Assembly (NCBI GenBank): GCA_038727705.1
Contig: JAVYVJ010000001.1
Coordinates: forward strand, 669,924 to 733,923
Length of the DNA stretch: 64,000 nt
Source of the DNA: Zestosphaera sp.
GTDB lineage: Archaea; Thermoproteota; Thermoprotei_A; Sulfolobales; NBVN01
Direction: 5' to 3'
Shown: positions 17,015-26,893 of the stretch, one piece after another
Layout: the number at the start of each line of letters is the position of its first letter
Position numbering within the stretch: the stretch's first letter is position 1
The notes under the pieces: generated by a model
What the model saw: only the letters and a program-made list of their open reading frames with translations
The model's database searches: none
What the model was told of the DNA's origin: nothing
Position numbers and translations under genes: made by a program

Positions 17015-18211
17015 TCAATTTCCTGACTTGAAGGGTGCTCTAGCCGCTACTAGAGTTAAAGCTGTCATAGTTGTCAACAGTAATGACATGCCACCCAGCG
17101 TAAGGACATAACCTGAAGTCAGTGCGCCGGCGAAGCTGGAGATCTCGGATAATATCGTGTACGTTGCCGGGCTGCTGGCAAGGGATGCGTCTATGTAGAG
17201 TGAGTAGAGCTTAGAGTCTACGATCACGTTGGCCAGGTAAACAAGCGCAAGTGTAAGTGTTATTTCATAGTTCTTCGTAAGGAATGCCGAGATTATCAGG
17301 GACGCAGCCAGTAGTCTAAGTATTAACGCTGCTAAAGTCAGGTTCCTTCCAAAGGAGGTTGGTAGGAGAGTTAGAGCTAGGGCAGCCGAGAGCTTCGCTA
17401 CTCCGTAGATCGTTAAGACAACTTCGTTGCTTAGGTTAAGTAATCTGATGAATATGAATGATAACGGCGTAAACAGGAAAGAGTTACTCACTTTGAATGC
17501 TGAAGTTGAGAACATGACGTCAGCCGTTGTCAGGGCGACCTTAGAACTCCATACGCGTGAGAAAGCTCTTGCTTTAGAAGGTATGTACAGGGGTTCGTAA
17601 CCAAGGGAAGCCAGTATGCCCACGGCGGTGAGCGACGTGTTAATACTCCTTTCAGTTCTGTAGAGAGACCTGGTTAACGAGAACCTGCCGCTAGGTATGT
17701 AGTAGAATAGTAACGAGCATATCACGCCTGATACGATTGAGAACCAGAGGGCGGAGTCGACCACGAGGCTTAGGGAGAACCACGACGTGATATAGAGTAG
17801 GAAACCTTCGAAGAACAGAGTGACTTGAAAATACCTTCTGTTAACACTATCCCACTCCCTCTCATCCATATTGTCCAGTATAGCTATGGAGACGGCGTTC
17901 TTTGCCAGAGCGACGCTGACTGCGTGTAACGCTTGAGCAATGAAGAGGTACTGTATACCCTTAAGGACCAGCAGAAAGTATATGAAGGTCTGAACAGTTA
18001 GCATAGATATCATTATAAGGGTTTTAGGCCCCCTACTCTCAGCCGTTCTTGAAGCAATCTTAGATGTTAGCGCGTAGAGAATGACCCACAATCCGGAAAG
18101 GAGGCCTAGAGTCACTGCGTCAATGCCGTAGTAGTTAATGGCTACCAGGTCTACCAATAAGTCCGTAAGTCCTAAAAAAGCAACGTACATAGTGGACAGC
18201 AACAGCCACAC
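17015..18211 (-). CDS. MFS-like multi-pass membrane protein
   Basis: A 398-residue protein with about 11-12 hydrophobic segments and few charged residues. The loop SKIASRTAESRGPKTLIMIS between early segments resembles the MFS loop 2-3 pattern, but weakly. It converges on the hydrogenase operon and stands alone. GTG start; ribosome site weak. Substrate and role unknown; a distant MFS carrier is the best guess. Confidence 0.6.
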   Translation of the reverse strand: MWLLLSTMYVAFLGLTDLLVDLVAINYYGIDAVTLGLLSGLWVILYALTSKIASRTAESRGPKTLIMISMLTVQTFIYFLLVLKGIQYLFIAQALHAVSVALAKNAVSIAILDNMDEREWDSVNRRYFQVTLFFEGFLLYITSWFSLSLVVDSALWFSIVSGVICSLLFYYIPSGRFSLTRSLYRTERSINTSLTAVGILASLGYEPLYIPSKARAFSRVWSSKVALTTADVMFSTSAFKVSNSFLFTPLSFIFIRLLNLSNEVVLTIYGVAKLSAALALTLLPTSFGRNLTLAALILRLLAASLIISAFLTKNYEITLTLALVYLANVIVDSKLYSLYIDASLASSPATYTILSEISSFAGALTSGYVLTLGGMSLLLTTMTALTLVAARAPFKSGN

Positions 18212-18813
18212 TGCCTTAGGCCCCCTACCACAGGACTGTATTGAGAAACCACTTTTAAGCGCTATCCTGACACGCCACTATTAAGTCTTCCAGTTAGCTC
18301 GCATGTTTGTAGTTATTCATGATTTTCAATAGATGTTGTAGCGGATCTTAATATGTTGAGGGTACCAACAACTTCCTGGCTGATATATTAATTAGAGGGT
18401 TCGTATAGCGGACTCGATGAGTTCAACAAGGAGGCTTGAGTCTTTTTATCCGTAGTCCCACTTGTCGGGCAAATCAACTCTGATCATCTAGGGCTTCATC
18501 TAGCCCTCCTTGGCGGAGCTAGTGCCGTTGAGAAGTGGGTGACATAGAGCTCGGGTATAAGTGAATTACGAAAATCCATCAAGGTAACATCTTTAACGAC
18601 GACTTTAAGGGTGATGAATACAAAACTGAAAATCAGCTAACATTAGACTCAATAGACATCTAATTCCCGACGAGGAATTTCAGCGGTCCAAATTAATAGA
18701 TAACGGCCAGAGGTTCGGATTTCATTGCGAGCAATGTTGTCCCGTCCTTTTCTGGCTTCACGGTATTGTATACAGATAAAACTCCCGATAGAGTATTTCC
18801 TAAGGTGATTCAG
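18212..18813. other. long gene-poor stretch with one protein-like scrap
   Basis: About 600 bases between the MFS-like gene and the AMP phosphorylase. No intact gene, tRNA or repeat is visible. A short NeuB-like remnant at 18440-18547 is listed separately. A plus-strand frame opens at 18766, but the ribosome site places the deoA start at 18814. Confidence 0.5.
18440..18547 (+). pseudogene. possible remnant of a NeuB/SpsE-type sialic acid synthase
   Basis: An uninterrupted 35-codon frame, opened by a TGA and closed by a TAG, ends with SDHLGLHLALLGGASAVEKW followed by VT. This resembles the NeuB family block SDHTLG-(h/v)-A..-GA-x-VEKH-(F/V)T, shortened by a few residues. No other part of such a gene can be recognised on either side. 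It may be the last trace of a decayed gene or a chance match. Confidence 0.35.
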
Positions 18814-20319
18814 ATGCTCGTTAACGTTAAGATCCTCGATCTCGACGTCGGAGATTTAAGGTTGGTTCTAGTGCCGAGGAACATAGCCGAAAGCATGGGA
18901 ATTGCTGGCGGTCTGAGGGTTAAGCTCAGAAGCGGGGAGAGAACCTCCTCGGCATGGGTTATGGTGAGCGATGTTAAGGATGATGCTATATTATTAAGTA
19001 AGAGTGTTGCGGAGTCGCTAGGTAGCCCTGATAAAGTTGATGCAAGCATACACTCATCAACTCCTGCTGTCGACTACATCAGGAGGAAACTCAGCGGTCT
19101 TAAGCTGGGTCAGGATGAGATATACGTAATCATTAAGGATCTAGTATCTGGTCTCCTAAGCGATGCAGAGATAGCTGCCTTAGTAGCCGCTCAAGCAAGT
19201 GTGGGTATGGATGTAGACGAAATCGTATTCCTAACTAGAGCCATGGTTGAGGCAGGTAACTTACTTAGATTTGAGGAGCCCGCCTACGATATACACTCAA
19301 TCGGCGGGGTGCCGGGGAACTCTAAGGTCTCTTTAGTTGCTGTCCCCATAGTAGCGTCGGCAGGCGTACTTATACCCAAGACTTCCTCAAGAGCGATTAC
19401 GTCACCGGCCGGGACTGCCGACACTATGGAGGTTTTCGCACCTGTCACATTCACGGTTGAGGAGGTATTCAACCTGATTAAGAAGGTAAAGGGATTCATA
19501 ATATGGGGCGGAACCCTCAATCTAGCTCCTGCTGACGACATACTCATACGTGTGGAACATCAGTTAAAGTTGGATCCGGTCTCGCAGATGATAGCTTCGA
19601 TATTATCCAAGAAACTGAGCATGGGGATAAGTAGCTTGATTATAGACATACCTACGGGGAGAGAGGCGAAGGTTGAGAGCGTTGAGGAGGCGCGGAACCT
19701 GTCATCGTTGTTCACTCAGGTAGGGGGCAGGTTAGGGCTTAACTTAAGGTGCGCCATAACATACGGAGGGCAACCTATAGGCTATTCTATAGGTCCTGCG
19801 TTAGAGGCCCAGGAAGCGCTTCAAACCCTTATGGGTGAAGGACCTATGTCGGTGAGGGAGAAGGCCGTAGCTCTATCGGGGTTAGTGCTTGAGATGGCGG
19901 GAGTGGCTCCCAAGGGTGGGGGACGCAAGGTGGCTTCCGACATTCTCGACTCTGGAAAAGCCTACCTGACATTCAAGGCAATCGTGGAGGCTATGGGAGG
20001 TAATCCTAATGTGAGGCCTGAGGAGATACCTGTGGGCAAGTACAAGGCCGAGGTTAAAGCACCTATAGACGGATATGTAACGAATGTCTACAATAAATCA
20101 CTGACACAGTTGGCTGTAGCGGCTGGTGCGCCCTTTGACAAAGGGGCTGGTGTGAAGCTTCATGTAAAGACTGGCCATAAGGTCAGGGAGGGGCAGTTGC
20201 TTCTCGAAATTTATAGCAATTCGGAAAGTCTTCTTGACGAAGCGTTGGAATTGATCAGCAAGCTAAGACCAATAAGCATCGAAGGAATGTTGTTGGAGAC
20301 CTACCCGGAGTACATCTAA
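18814..20319 (+). CDS. deoA: AMP phosphorylase (thymidine phosphorylase family)
   Basis: Catalyses AMP + phosphate to adenine + ribose-1,5-bisphosphate, the first step of the archaeal nucleotide salvage route that ends with type III RuBisCO. An archaeal N-terminal domain (about 85 residues) precedes the phosphorylase core with IGGVPGNSKVSL, PKTSSRAITSPAGTADTMEV (phosphate and base site) and the C-terminal barrel-sandwich domain. About 501 residues, typical of AMP phosphorylase and longer than bacterial thymidine phosphorylase. The start is the ATG at 18814 with AAGGTGAT five bases upstream; 16 upstream in-frame codons are not part of the family. The partner isomerase and RuBisCO genes are not in the window. 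Confidence 0.9.
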   Translation: MLVNVKILDLDVGDLRLVLVPRNIAESMGIAGGLRVKLRSGERTSSAWVMVSDVKDDAILLSKSVAESLGSPDKVDASIHSSTPAVDYIRRKLSGLKLGQDEIYVIIKDLVSGLLSDAEIAALVAAQASVGMDVDEIVFLTRAMVEAGNLLRFEEPAYDIHSIGGVPGNSKVSLVAVPIVASAGVLIPKTSSRAITSPAGTADTMEVFAPVTFTVEEVFNLIKKVKGFIIWGGTLNLAPADDILIRVEHQLKLDPVSQMIASILSKKLSMGISSLIIDIPTGREAKVESVEEARNLSSLFTQVGGRLGLNLRCAITYGGQPIGYSIGPALEAQEALQTLMGEGPMSVREKAVALSGLVLEMAGVAPKGGGRKVASDILDSGKAYLTFKAIVEAMGGNPNVRPEEIPVGKYKAEVKAPIDGYVTNVYNKSLTQLAVAAGAPFDKGAGVKLHVKTGHKVREGQLLLEIYSNSESLLDEALELISKLRPISIEGMLLETYPEYI

Positions 20320-20350
20320 CGTTCTTGCCCACGGTTTTATTCGACCTCAC

Positions 20351-21412
20351 TTAACAACTTAATACTCTGCTTGACGCCTTCCTGAGTCTATTCATTATTG
20401 CAAGCCCTATACCTCGCTCCTCAAACCCCTCTACGACAGCTATATCTGCACTTACCTCATCAACTTCCCTGAGAGTTTTAAAGAGGTTTCTCGCCACCTC
20501 ATACAGATTCTGCCTGGAACCAAGCTCTAGCGTGGTGACCCCGGCGTAATGTCTGCAAGTCTCACTACTGCATATAACGATCACTTTGAGGCCTGCCCTC
20601 AAATACTCCTCAACCACTGCTTTAACACACCCTACGTAGCTATCTGTGTCATAGCACTGGCCTAAGTCGGCCAGGGTTAAGGGTGTTTCAGGAGAGTAAT
20701 GTCTGTACTTAAGGCCGGGGCTTAACGCTTTCTCGGCCTCCATTATCCCCTTAGCAAAGGAGGGCACGATCACCCTGACCCCCATTAACCTCTCCAGGAC
20801 GTCAACCCCTACAGGGCCTGGCCTCAGCAGTGTAGGTGGATCACTCATCAGGTTGAGTATAGTGGACTCAACTCCTAAGAACGTATCGCCGCCATCTATT
20901 ATCAGCTCAACCCTGCCGCTCATATCCTTAATCACGTGCCGCGCACTCGTCGGCGAAGGCCTGCCTGAGAGATTAGCGCTCGGAGCTGCTATGGGATTTC
21001 CTAGAGTTTTGATGAGGGAAAGTGCCGTGGGATGTGCTGGACACCTCACGGCAACGGTGGGCAGACCAGCGGTCACTTCAGGCGGTACCGTCTCATTCCT
21101 TTTAAGTACTAAGGTCACAGGTCCTGGCCAAACCTTACCAACGACCTCATACGCTATCTGCGGCACGTCCTTGGCCACCAGATCCAGGTCACCGGGATCC
21201 CCGATGTGAAGTATCAGCGGGTTGTCAGGGGGCCTCTCCTTAACAGCGAATATCCTCCTCACCGCATTGGCGTTATACGCGTCAGCTCCTAACCCGTACA
21301 CTGTCTCAGTTGGAAAAGCCACTAAACCACCGTTCCTGAGTACCTCAGCAGCTTCGGCAATAACCCCATGATCCGGTCTCAGGGGATCCACCTTAACTAC
21401 CTTGGTCTTCAT
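20351..21412 (-). CDS. sua5: L-threonylcarbamoyladenylate synthase (Sua5 type)
   Basis: Makes threonylcarbamoyl-AMP from threonine, bicarbonate and ATP for the t6A37 modification of ANN-decoding tRNAs. The YrdC core has TETVYGLGADA, KERPPDNPLILHI, TVAVRCPAHP and SANLSGRPSPT. After about residue 215 comes the Sua5 domain joined through a linker (PGLKYRHYSP). 353 residues, the usual Sua5 length. ATG start. It converges on deoA with 31 bases between stops. Confidence 0.93.
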   Translation of the reverse strand: MKTKVVKVDPLRPDHGVIAEAAEVLRNGGLVAFPTETVYGLGADAYNANAVRRIFAVKERPPDNPLILHIGDPGDLDLVAKDVPQIAYEVVGKVWPGPVTLVLKRNETVPPEVTAGLPTVAVRCPAHPTALSLIKTLGNPIAAPSANLSGRPSPTSARHVIKDMSGRVELIIDGGDTFLGVESTILNLMSDPPTLLRPGPVGVDVLERLMGVRVIVPSFAKGIMEAEKALSPGLKYRHYSPETPLTLADLGQCYDTDSYVGCVKAVVEEYLRAGLKVIVICSSETCRHYAGVTTLELGSRQNLYEVARNLFKTLREVDEVSADIAVVEGFEERGIGLAIMNRLRKASSRVLSC

Positions 21413-21922
21413 AGTCCCTCACTCCTGTAATGTGATTCAGCTCGGAGACTCTTAAAACTAAGAGCACCTGAGGTAATGCATTAACTCTTTTGACTTGATG
21501 TTCGTGAACCCGCTCTCAGGTCTTGCCGTTTAAGGACAGGTGATCTTGAAGACGGTCAGTCTCGCCCAATATTGATTTTTGAGTTAGTGGTGTCTTTCTC
21601 TTGTAAGAAGGTGCACTGAGCCTGCTAAAGTCTTGGCAATTCCTAAAATCTTTAAACAACTACTGAATGGAAGAAAACTTCTCAACGCGTCCTATTTGTG
21701 CTTCCACTCACCCCCATGACGGGCTGTGCCTAAAGATGCGGTTGAAGCACGAGGCATAGCTTTGAAACTAACTGTGGACTCCATCGCATTCAAACAATGC
21801 CCCCAACCCTAGCGTAGAGTGGTTCGTAGCCGCTATTAACTATGAAACGAATGGTGCAGTCTATCTCATTAAGACCCACGGCGACCTGGATACAGGAAAC
21901 TGTTTGCTCTGAGCGTTAATGG
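21413..21922. other. gene-poor stretch with coding-like scraps on the plus strand
   Basis: 510 bases with no intact gene. Plus-strand frames at about 21730-21800 (ending KLTVDSIAFK) and, one base shifted, 21805-21912 (VEWFVAAINYETNGAVYLIK, ending in a TGA) have natural-looking composition and may be parts of one decayed gene. I cannot name the family. Confidence 0.4.
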
Positions 21923-23312
21923 TCAGCCGAGTTCACTTAGGATTTGCTGATATCTCTGCGTAACCGCTTGACTCCAGGCTAGCTTGTATAGGTCTATCGC
22001 ACTAGGATTCTGCGCTATTGCGTTCGTCACTCTTACCGCATCCTCCTCTGTAAACTTGAGAGTCTGTTTGGTTATGGGGTCTATGTACGTGAGTGGTTCG
22101 CTTAATCTATTCACGTAGCGGTTGAATTGATCCTGTGTTATCTGTCCCTTGAGGTACTTATCCACTAACCTAACCCAGACCTGCTTTAACTCGCTGTTGA
22201 GATCTACTAAGACTGACTTGAAGTAGTATATCACCGCCTTCTCATAGGAGAGGGCTACATTATCATCGAACTGTATCCCGACCGTCCTGTTTATCTCTAG
22301 AAACGCTTGGTAGAGGTCTTGTCTTTTCATCCCTTCAGGAGTTTCGAAGGCTCTTGGATTTACTGGAAGCCTATTTATATCTGGGTTGAACCAGACCTTC
22401 CACTGTCCCTCGGTGAGAACCCAAGCTATGAAGGCCTACGCCGCCTCAGGGTAGCGTGAAGTAGCCAGAAGGGCGATAGGATCTCCGTTAACTATGGTCT
22501 CACCTGCAGGTATTATGTATTTACAGTCTGGGTTCTGGTAGTGTGCTGTGTATCCGTAGAAGTCAATGGTAATTCCTACATCAACCTCACCTATAATTAC
22601 TCCCTCACGGACGTCTGCAGAGCCTGAATATACTTTAGAGTTTGCCGCCATAGTCGTTAATACTTTCCAGCCCTCATCCCACCCGTAAGCCTGAAGTATT
22701 ATTTCATACATCCTTTATTGCTTGTTGATTGAGTCGGATCGGCTATGCCTACTGCCCAACTTCCTAAGCTAACCAACTTCTTAGCATAGTCAATATTGCC
22801 TAAATCCCTCCAACTACCTGGTTGAGGCAGGCCGTAGTTAGCCAGCGTTCTTGTGTTGATAGTAAAGCCGAATGAAGACATGGCTGCAGCAACCCAATAT
22901 ATTCTACCATCAGAGCCTACTCTCTTCATGGGGGCCCCTGCAATGTAATCAGGGATCTGACTAACGGCCTCTAGGACCTCTGGTGATGTTAGAGGGGCGA
23001 GAAGACCTGCCTGATACACGGTATCGAAGAGTGTAGGACCACCACCCCATGCCACGTCGTAGTCCTTTTTCTTTATTGTGTCAACCCACCACCCAGCCTC
23101 TATGTACTTAAACTCGACATTCTTAATGTTATATTTTTAGCAATGCCAGACTCTAGGAAAGCTCTCCTAGCAATATCCTGTATATCACCTGAATGCCTGG
23201 TTATAACATACAACACTATGCCATCACTAGGCGTTGGTGTTGGTGTTGTTGGTTTAGGCGTTGTAGGGGTCGTTGTAGGTCTCGTTCTTGTGCGGAGAAA
23301 GTGACATTGCAT
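21923..23312 (-). pseudogene. decayed ABC transporter solute-binding protein
   Basis: Four frame segments read as one binding protein of the iron/spermidine-like class. They are, in order: a Thr/Pro-rich linker then IVLYVITRHSGDIQDIARRA (23312-23135); after a one-base shift near 23135, IKNVEFKYIEAGWWVDTIKK and VAWGGGPTLFD; after a second shift near 22710, YEIILQAYGWDEGW; then an in-frame TAG at 22435-22437; then AFIAWVLTEGQWKVWFNPD and a C-terminal helical part to a normal stop. The N-terminal membrane signal is also missing: the frame starts directly in basic residues before the linker. Two frameshifts, one nonsense codon and a lost signal make function very unlikely. No permease or ATPase for it is nearby. 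Confidence 0.85.
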
Positions 23313-23476
23313 TTTTAAACGATAAGAGGAATGCTAGGTCGATGACCCGGACGAAGACCTTACGTACATCTACTTTTTGCTACTTAAATTCAAGGTTACG
23401 TGCTATTTACTCGACTTTGGTCCTTGGCTATCTAACTACACAACTTATTTTACTGTACATTTGAGAACTATTGTAG

Positions 23477-24874
23477 GTGAAGCCTCTGTTAAGAGATATA
23501 GCTTTGTACGCTCTACGGGTTGCGGAGGTTCTTGGAGTTTCATATGCTGAGGTAAGGACGCAGTCGGTGACTTACGAATTGATAGTCGCCGACAACTCTG
23601 TGTTAAGGGAGTTTTCGAAGACCTTCAGAATGGGGTTAGGTGTTAGAGTCCTCTATAATGGTAGTTTCGGTTTTTCCTCGACTAACGAGTTGAACAAGGT
23701 AAGTGTTGAGGAGGTTGTCAATAGGGCGGTAGCAACTGCTAGAGTCTCTAAGAGGGTAGAAGGCTTAGGAGAGAGGGAGTTATATAAAGGTAGGTTCACA
23801 TCCTTCTTTAAGATCAAGCCGGAGGACGTGTCAGACGACGTCAAGTCAGAGCTTACTCTAAAAGTAAACAAGGCTGGGTTAAGTGTTGATGGGGTTAAGT
23901 CAGCTGTGACTAGGCTGGGCATACAGCGTGATCACAGGTTCATCGTCACTTCTGACGGGGTGGAGTTGGAGTATGAGTCCTCCATGTTAGGTCTAAGTCA
24001 CTTGAGCATTGCTTTCGAGTCAGGCTCTATGGAGAGAGTAAGTAACCAGGAATCGTCTATGATGGGGTGGGAGTTCATTGAAAGCAAGGACTGGGAAGGC
24101 TTTGCCATTGAAGTTAGCGAGCTTGCTAGAAAGGCTGTCAAAGCCCCCCTACCCCCTTCAGGCAAGGCGAAGGTTGTGGCGGACCCTGAGATGGTTGGGT
24201 TAATACTTCATGAAGCGTTCGGACACGCGAGCGAGGGGGATTTAGTCGCTTCCAGCACATCCGTTCTTAAGGGCAGGTTGGGTGAGGCTATAGCTTCGCC
24301 ACTCGTAACTATATACGACGAGGGTATGGTCGAGGGAGGGTATTTCATACCCTTCGATGATGAAGGTAATTTGAAGAGGAAGACTGTCGTGGTTGAGAAT
24401 GGCGTACTTAAGGCGTTCCTCACTAATAGGGAGACAGCTGCAAGACTTAATCTACCCGTCTCTGGTAATGGGAGGGCTCAAGACTTCACACACATGCCGA
24501 TAGTTAGACAGACTAACTTTTACATGGCGCCGAGAGACTGGAATCTTGATGAAATGCTTGAGGAGGTTAGGAATGGAATTTACCTAGTAGGTAAGAGTAG
24601 CATGGGAGGGCAGGTCGATACAGGTGCAGGGACGTTTACGTTCTCTGCAGGGCCGTCGAGACTAATCAAGAATGGTGAGTTAGGCGAGCTGGTCAGAGGC
24701 GTAGTTGTTTCGGGTTCTATACTGGAAGTCCTGAAGAGCGTGGAGGCGGTGGGGAAGGATTTCAGGATAGCTACCTCAGTCTTTGGTGGATGCGGTAAGG
24801 AAGGACAGAGTGTCAGAGTTGGTGACGGTGGTCCGCACATGTTGGTTAAGGAGCTGATAGTGGGCGGTGGTTAG
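23477..24874 (+). CDS. tldD: TldD family metalloprotease subunit
   Basis: Zinc protease of the TldD/TldE pair, which degrades unfolded peptides and in some bacteria matures modified peptides. The HExxxH zinc motif is HEAFGH at residues 245-250, followed by ASEGD. The C terminus has the conserved FGGCGKEGQ. 465 residues, normal. GTG start; a TATA-like CTTATTTTA lies about 25-30 bases upstream, so the message is probably leaderless. The next gene is tldE, two bases away. Confidence 0.93.
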   Translation: MKPLLRDIALYALRVAEVLGVSYAEVRTQSVTYELIVADNSVLREFSKTFRMGLGVRVLYNGSFGFSSTNELNKVSVEEVVNRAVATARVSKRVEGLGERELYKGRFTSFFKIKPEDVSDDVKSELTLKVNKAGLSVDGVKSAVTRLGIQRDHRFIVTSDGVELEYESSMLGLSHLSIAFESGSMERVSNQESSMMGWEFIESKDWEGFAIEVSELARKAVKAPLPPSGKAKVVADPEMVGLILHEAFGHASEGDLVASSTSVLKGRLGEAIASPLVTIYDEGMVEGGYFIPFDDEGNLKRKTVVVENGVLKAFLTNRETAARLNLPVSGNGRAQDFTHMPIVRQTNFYMAPRDWNLDEMLEEVRNGIYLVGKSSMGGQVDTGAGTFTFSAGPSRLIKNGELGELVRGVVVSGSILEVLKSVEAVGKDFRIATSVFGGCGKEGQSVRVGDGGPHMLVKELIVGGG

Positions 24875-24875
24875 A

Positions 24876-26204
24876 ATGGATCTCGAAAAGATAGTTAAGA
24901 AGGCTGTGGGGTTTGGGGCTTCCGAAGCTGATGTCTACCTGAGTAAGGCGACAGAGACTCTGCTCAGACTATCTAACGTTATTGAGGCGTCTAAGTCCAC
25001 TAAATTATCGTCCTTGGGCATCAGAGTCGTCGTTGGTAAGTCCGTTGCCGTCGTCGGTACGCAAGACTTAAGTGAGGAGGGAATCATAAAGGCTCTGAAG
25101 TCTGCAATATCTATAGCTAGAGTCACTCCACCAGATCCGAACTGGATCAGCATCAACGACAAGGTCTCGCCGTCCTACGCAAGTGAGTCGTTCGACAGAG
25201 ACACGGCTGAAGCCACACCAGAAGACCTGTCTTTAGTGGCTGGAGAGCTGATTGAAGCTGTCAAGGAGGGGTGTAAGGATGCTGAACCCGTTAGGGGGGA
25301 GGTAGTTGCTAGAACGGTCGAAGTCTCCTACGCCAGCACTTACGGAGGACCTGTAGTGAGGTTTGAGACCCTCTCTAATCTCTACCTATACGCTAGGGTC
25401 AATGAAAGTGGGAGGATTGGAACGTATTTCGATTACGATATTCAGAGAAGTTACAAGAAGCTGAGAGCGAGGGATGTAGGCGTTGAGGTAGGTGCTAGAG
25501 CTAGGGACTTCATTAAAGTTGGAGCGCTCCCAGATGGTAGTTACGAGTTAATTTTAGCCAGCCGAGTAGTCAACTCCGTGTTGCCGATTATGTTAGGCCC
25601 TGCAGTCTCGGCTTTAAATGTTCAACGAGGCAGATCCCCACTCATAGGAAAGTTGGGCGAGGCACTGACGTCCGGGGAGATAACCATTGTTGATTTAGGA
25701 GCATCTTCACACGCGCTCGGCTCAAAACCCTTCGATGATGAAGGGCATTCCACAAGCAATCTAGCTATAGTTGAGAAGGGAGTCCTTAAGACCTACCTCT
25801 ACGATACCTATACAGCCGCCATAGAAGGACGGGATTCCACGGGCAACGCATCAAGGACGTACTCCTCAGGACCTGTCCCCCAACCACACCACCTTCACCT
25901 ACAACCAGGTAAAGCATCATTAGAGGAGCTGATCAGCGAAGTTAGAAAAGGTGTATTGGTAATGAACACTATAGGTGAGTGGCTCTCAAACCCTGTGAGC
26001 GGTCATCTGAACGCCACCATAACACACGCGTACGTAGTGAGTAACGGCGAGCTCGTCAAGCCTGTTGGGAATGGGGTTATCACGGCTAACATATACGAGC
26101 TTCTTAAAGACGGACTGGAAGAAATAGGTAGTGATGTCAGACCGAGCTACGGGGTCTCAACCCCCTCTCTAAAATTCAGTAGGGTGCGGATTGCAGGAAG
26201 CTAA
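24876..26204 (+). CDS. tldE: TldE/PmbA subunit, non-catalytic partner of TldD
   Basis: Homologue of TldD without the HExxxH motif; it forms the heterodimer needed for activity. Typical blocks are GASEADVYLS at the N terminus, KPFDDEGHSTSNL mid-protein, and GEWLSNPVSGHLNATITHAY near the C terminus. The start is the ATG at 24876, preceded by GGCGGTGG; the GTG nine bases earlier overlaps the tldD stop. 443 residues. In archaea the pair is usually an adjacent operon, as here. Confidence 0.92.
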   Translation: MDLEKIVKKAVGFGASEADVYLSKATETLLRLSNVIEASKSTKLSSLGIRVVVGKSVAVVGTQDLSEEGIIKALKSAISIARVTPPDPNWISINDKVSPSYASESFDRDTAEATPEDLSLVAGELIEAVKEGCKDAEPVRGEVVARTVEVSYASTYGGPVVRFETLSNLYLYARVNESGRIGTYFDYDIQRSYKKLRARDVGVEVGARARDFIKVGALPDGSYELILASRVVNSVLPIMLGPAVSALNVQRGRSPLIGKLGEALTSGEITIVDLGASSHALGSKPFDDEGHSTSNLAIVEKGVLKTYLYDTYTAAIEGRDSTGNASRTYSSGPVPQPHHLHLQPGKASLEELISEVRKGVLVMNTIGEWLSNPVSGHLNATITHAYVVSNGELVKPVGNGVITANIYELLKDGLEEIGSDVRPSYGVSTPSLKFSRVRIAGS

Positions 26205-26467
26205 TCTGACATCGAGTAAGTAGCCTGACCTTCTCCCTGCTCTGAAGGATAGGAGGCCTTTCGGGAAGGGTGCGAATATAAAATATCTCCTAAACCCACT
26301 ATAGTTGGGATCGCTGTAATCCGTCGGCAACGATTGCACGCCGTGATGAGATGAACTCCTCTGATCGATGATTGAGGACTCGAGCACTGAGATTTAAACA
26401 ATCCATGGCTTTTACTCAATATCTAAGGTTAATTAGACTCACAACGGTATGATGTGAGGGTGATTGT

Positions 26468-26731
26468 GTGGTCAGAGTTGTGGTTGTTTTCATAGGTTCT
26501 TTAGCCGACGTGATCGGTGCGCATGCGGAGATGGTAGAGGTACCGACGGATGCGGTTACCGTTAAGGGGCTCATCGATTACTTGCAGCGTCTGAAACCTT
26601 TGTTGTCTAAGTTCTTGGAGGCGAGTCCTCTCCTTCAGGTTTTCGTTAATGATGTTGAGGCGGCTTACTGCAAAGTGTTAAAGAACGGGGATAGAGTGAC
26701 CATAATGCTACCGCTCTATGAGGGTGGCTAG
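26468..26731 (+). CDS. MoaD/ThiS family sulfur-carrier protein
   Basis: An 87-residue beta-grasp protein ending in the diagnostic Gly-Gly (YEGG), which is adenylated and thiocarboxylated to donate sulfur. Residues in FVNDVEAAYCKVLKNGDRV match the MoaD pattern, and the length is that of MoaD rather than ThiS. GTG start with GGTG five bases upstream. No molybdopterin gene is adjacent, so its role (molybdopterin/tungstopterin synthesis, tRNA thiolation or protein tagging) is open. Confidence 0.82.
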   Translation: MVRVVVVFIGSLADVIGAHAEMVEVPTDAVTVKGLIDYLQRLKPLLSKFLEASPLLQVFVNDVEAAYCKVLKNGDRVTIMLPLYEGG

Positions 26732-26893
26732 CAACTCCCACTCGTTTCCTGGTAGATGATTATGCGTCAAGATCAATCCCTCCAGCAGTTCCATCAAGGC
26801 CTCCCACCGCATTAACTTCCGTCCCTCATATTCAGAGGATTCACGGCTCTTCCTTCAGCGTGAGCGATCTAGATCTCGCACCTCGCAACGCTC

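Noticed and set aside
23215-23303. Plus-strand text of repeated Val-Gly ending in LVLVRRK, like a C-terminal membrane anchor.
   Set aside because: It is the reverse complement of the Thr/Pro-rich linker of the decayed binding protein; such linkers always read Val/Gly-rich on the other strand.
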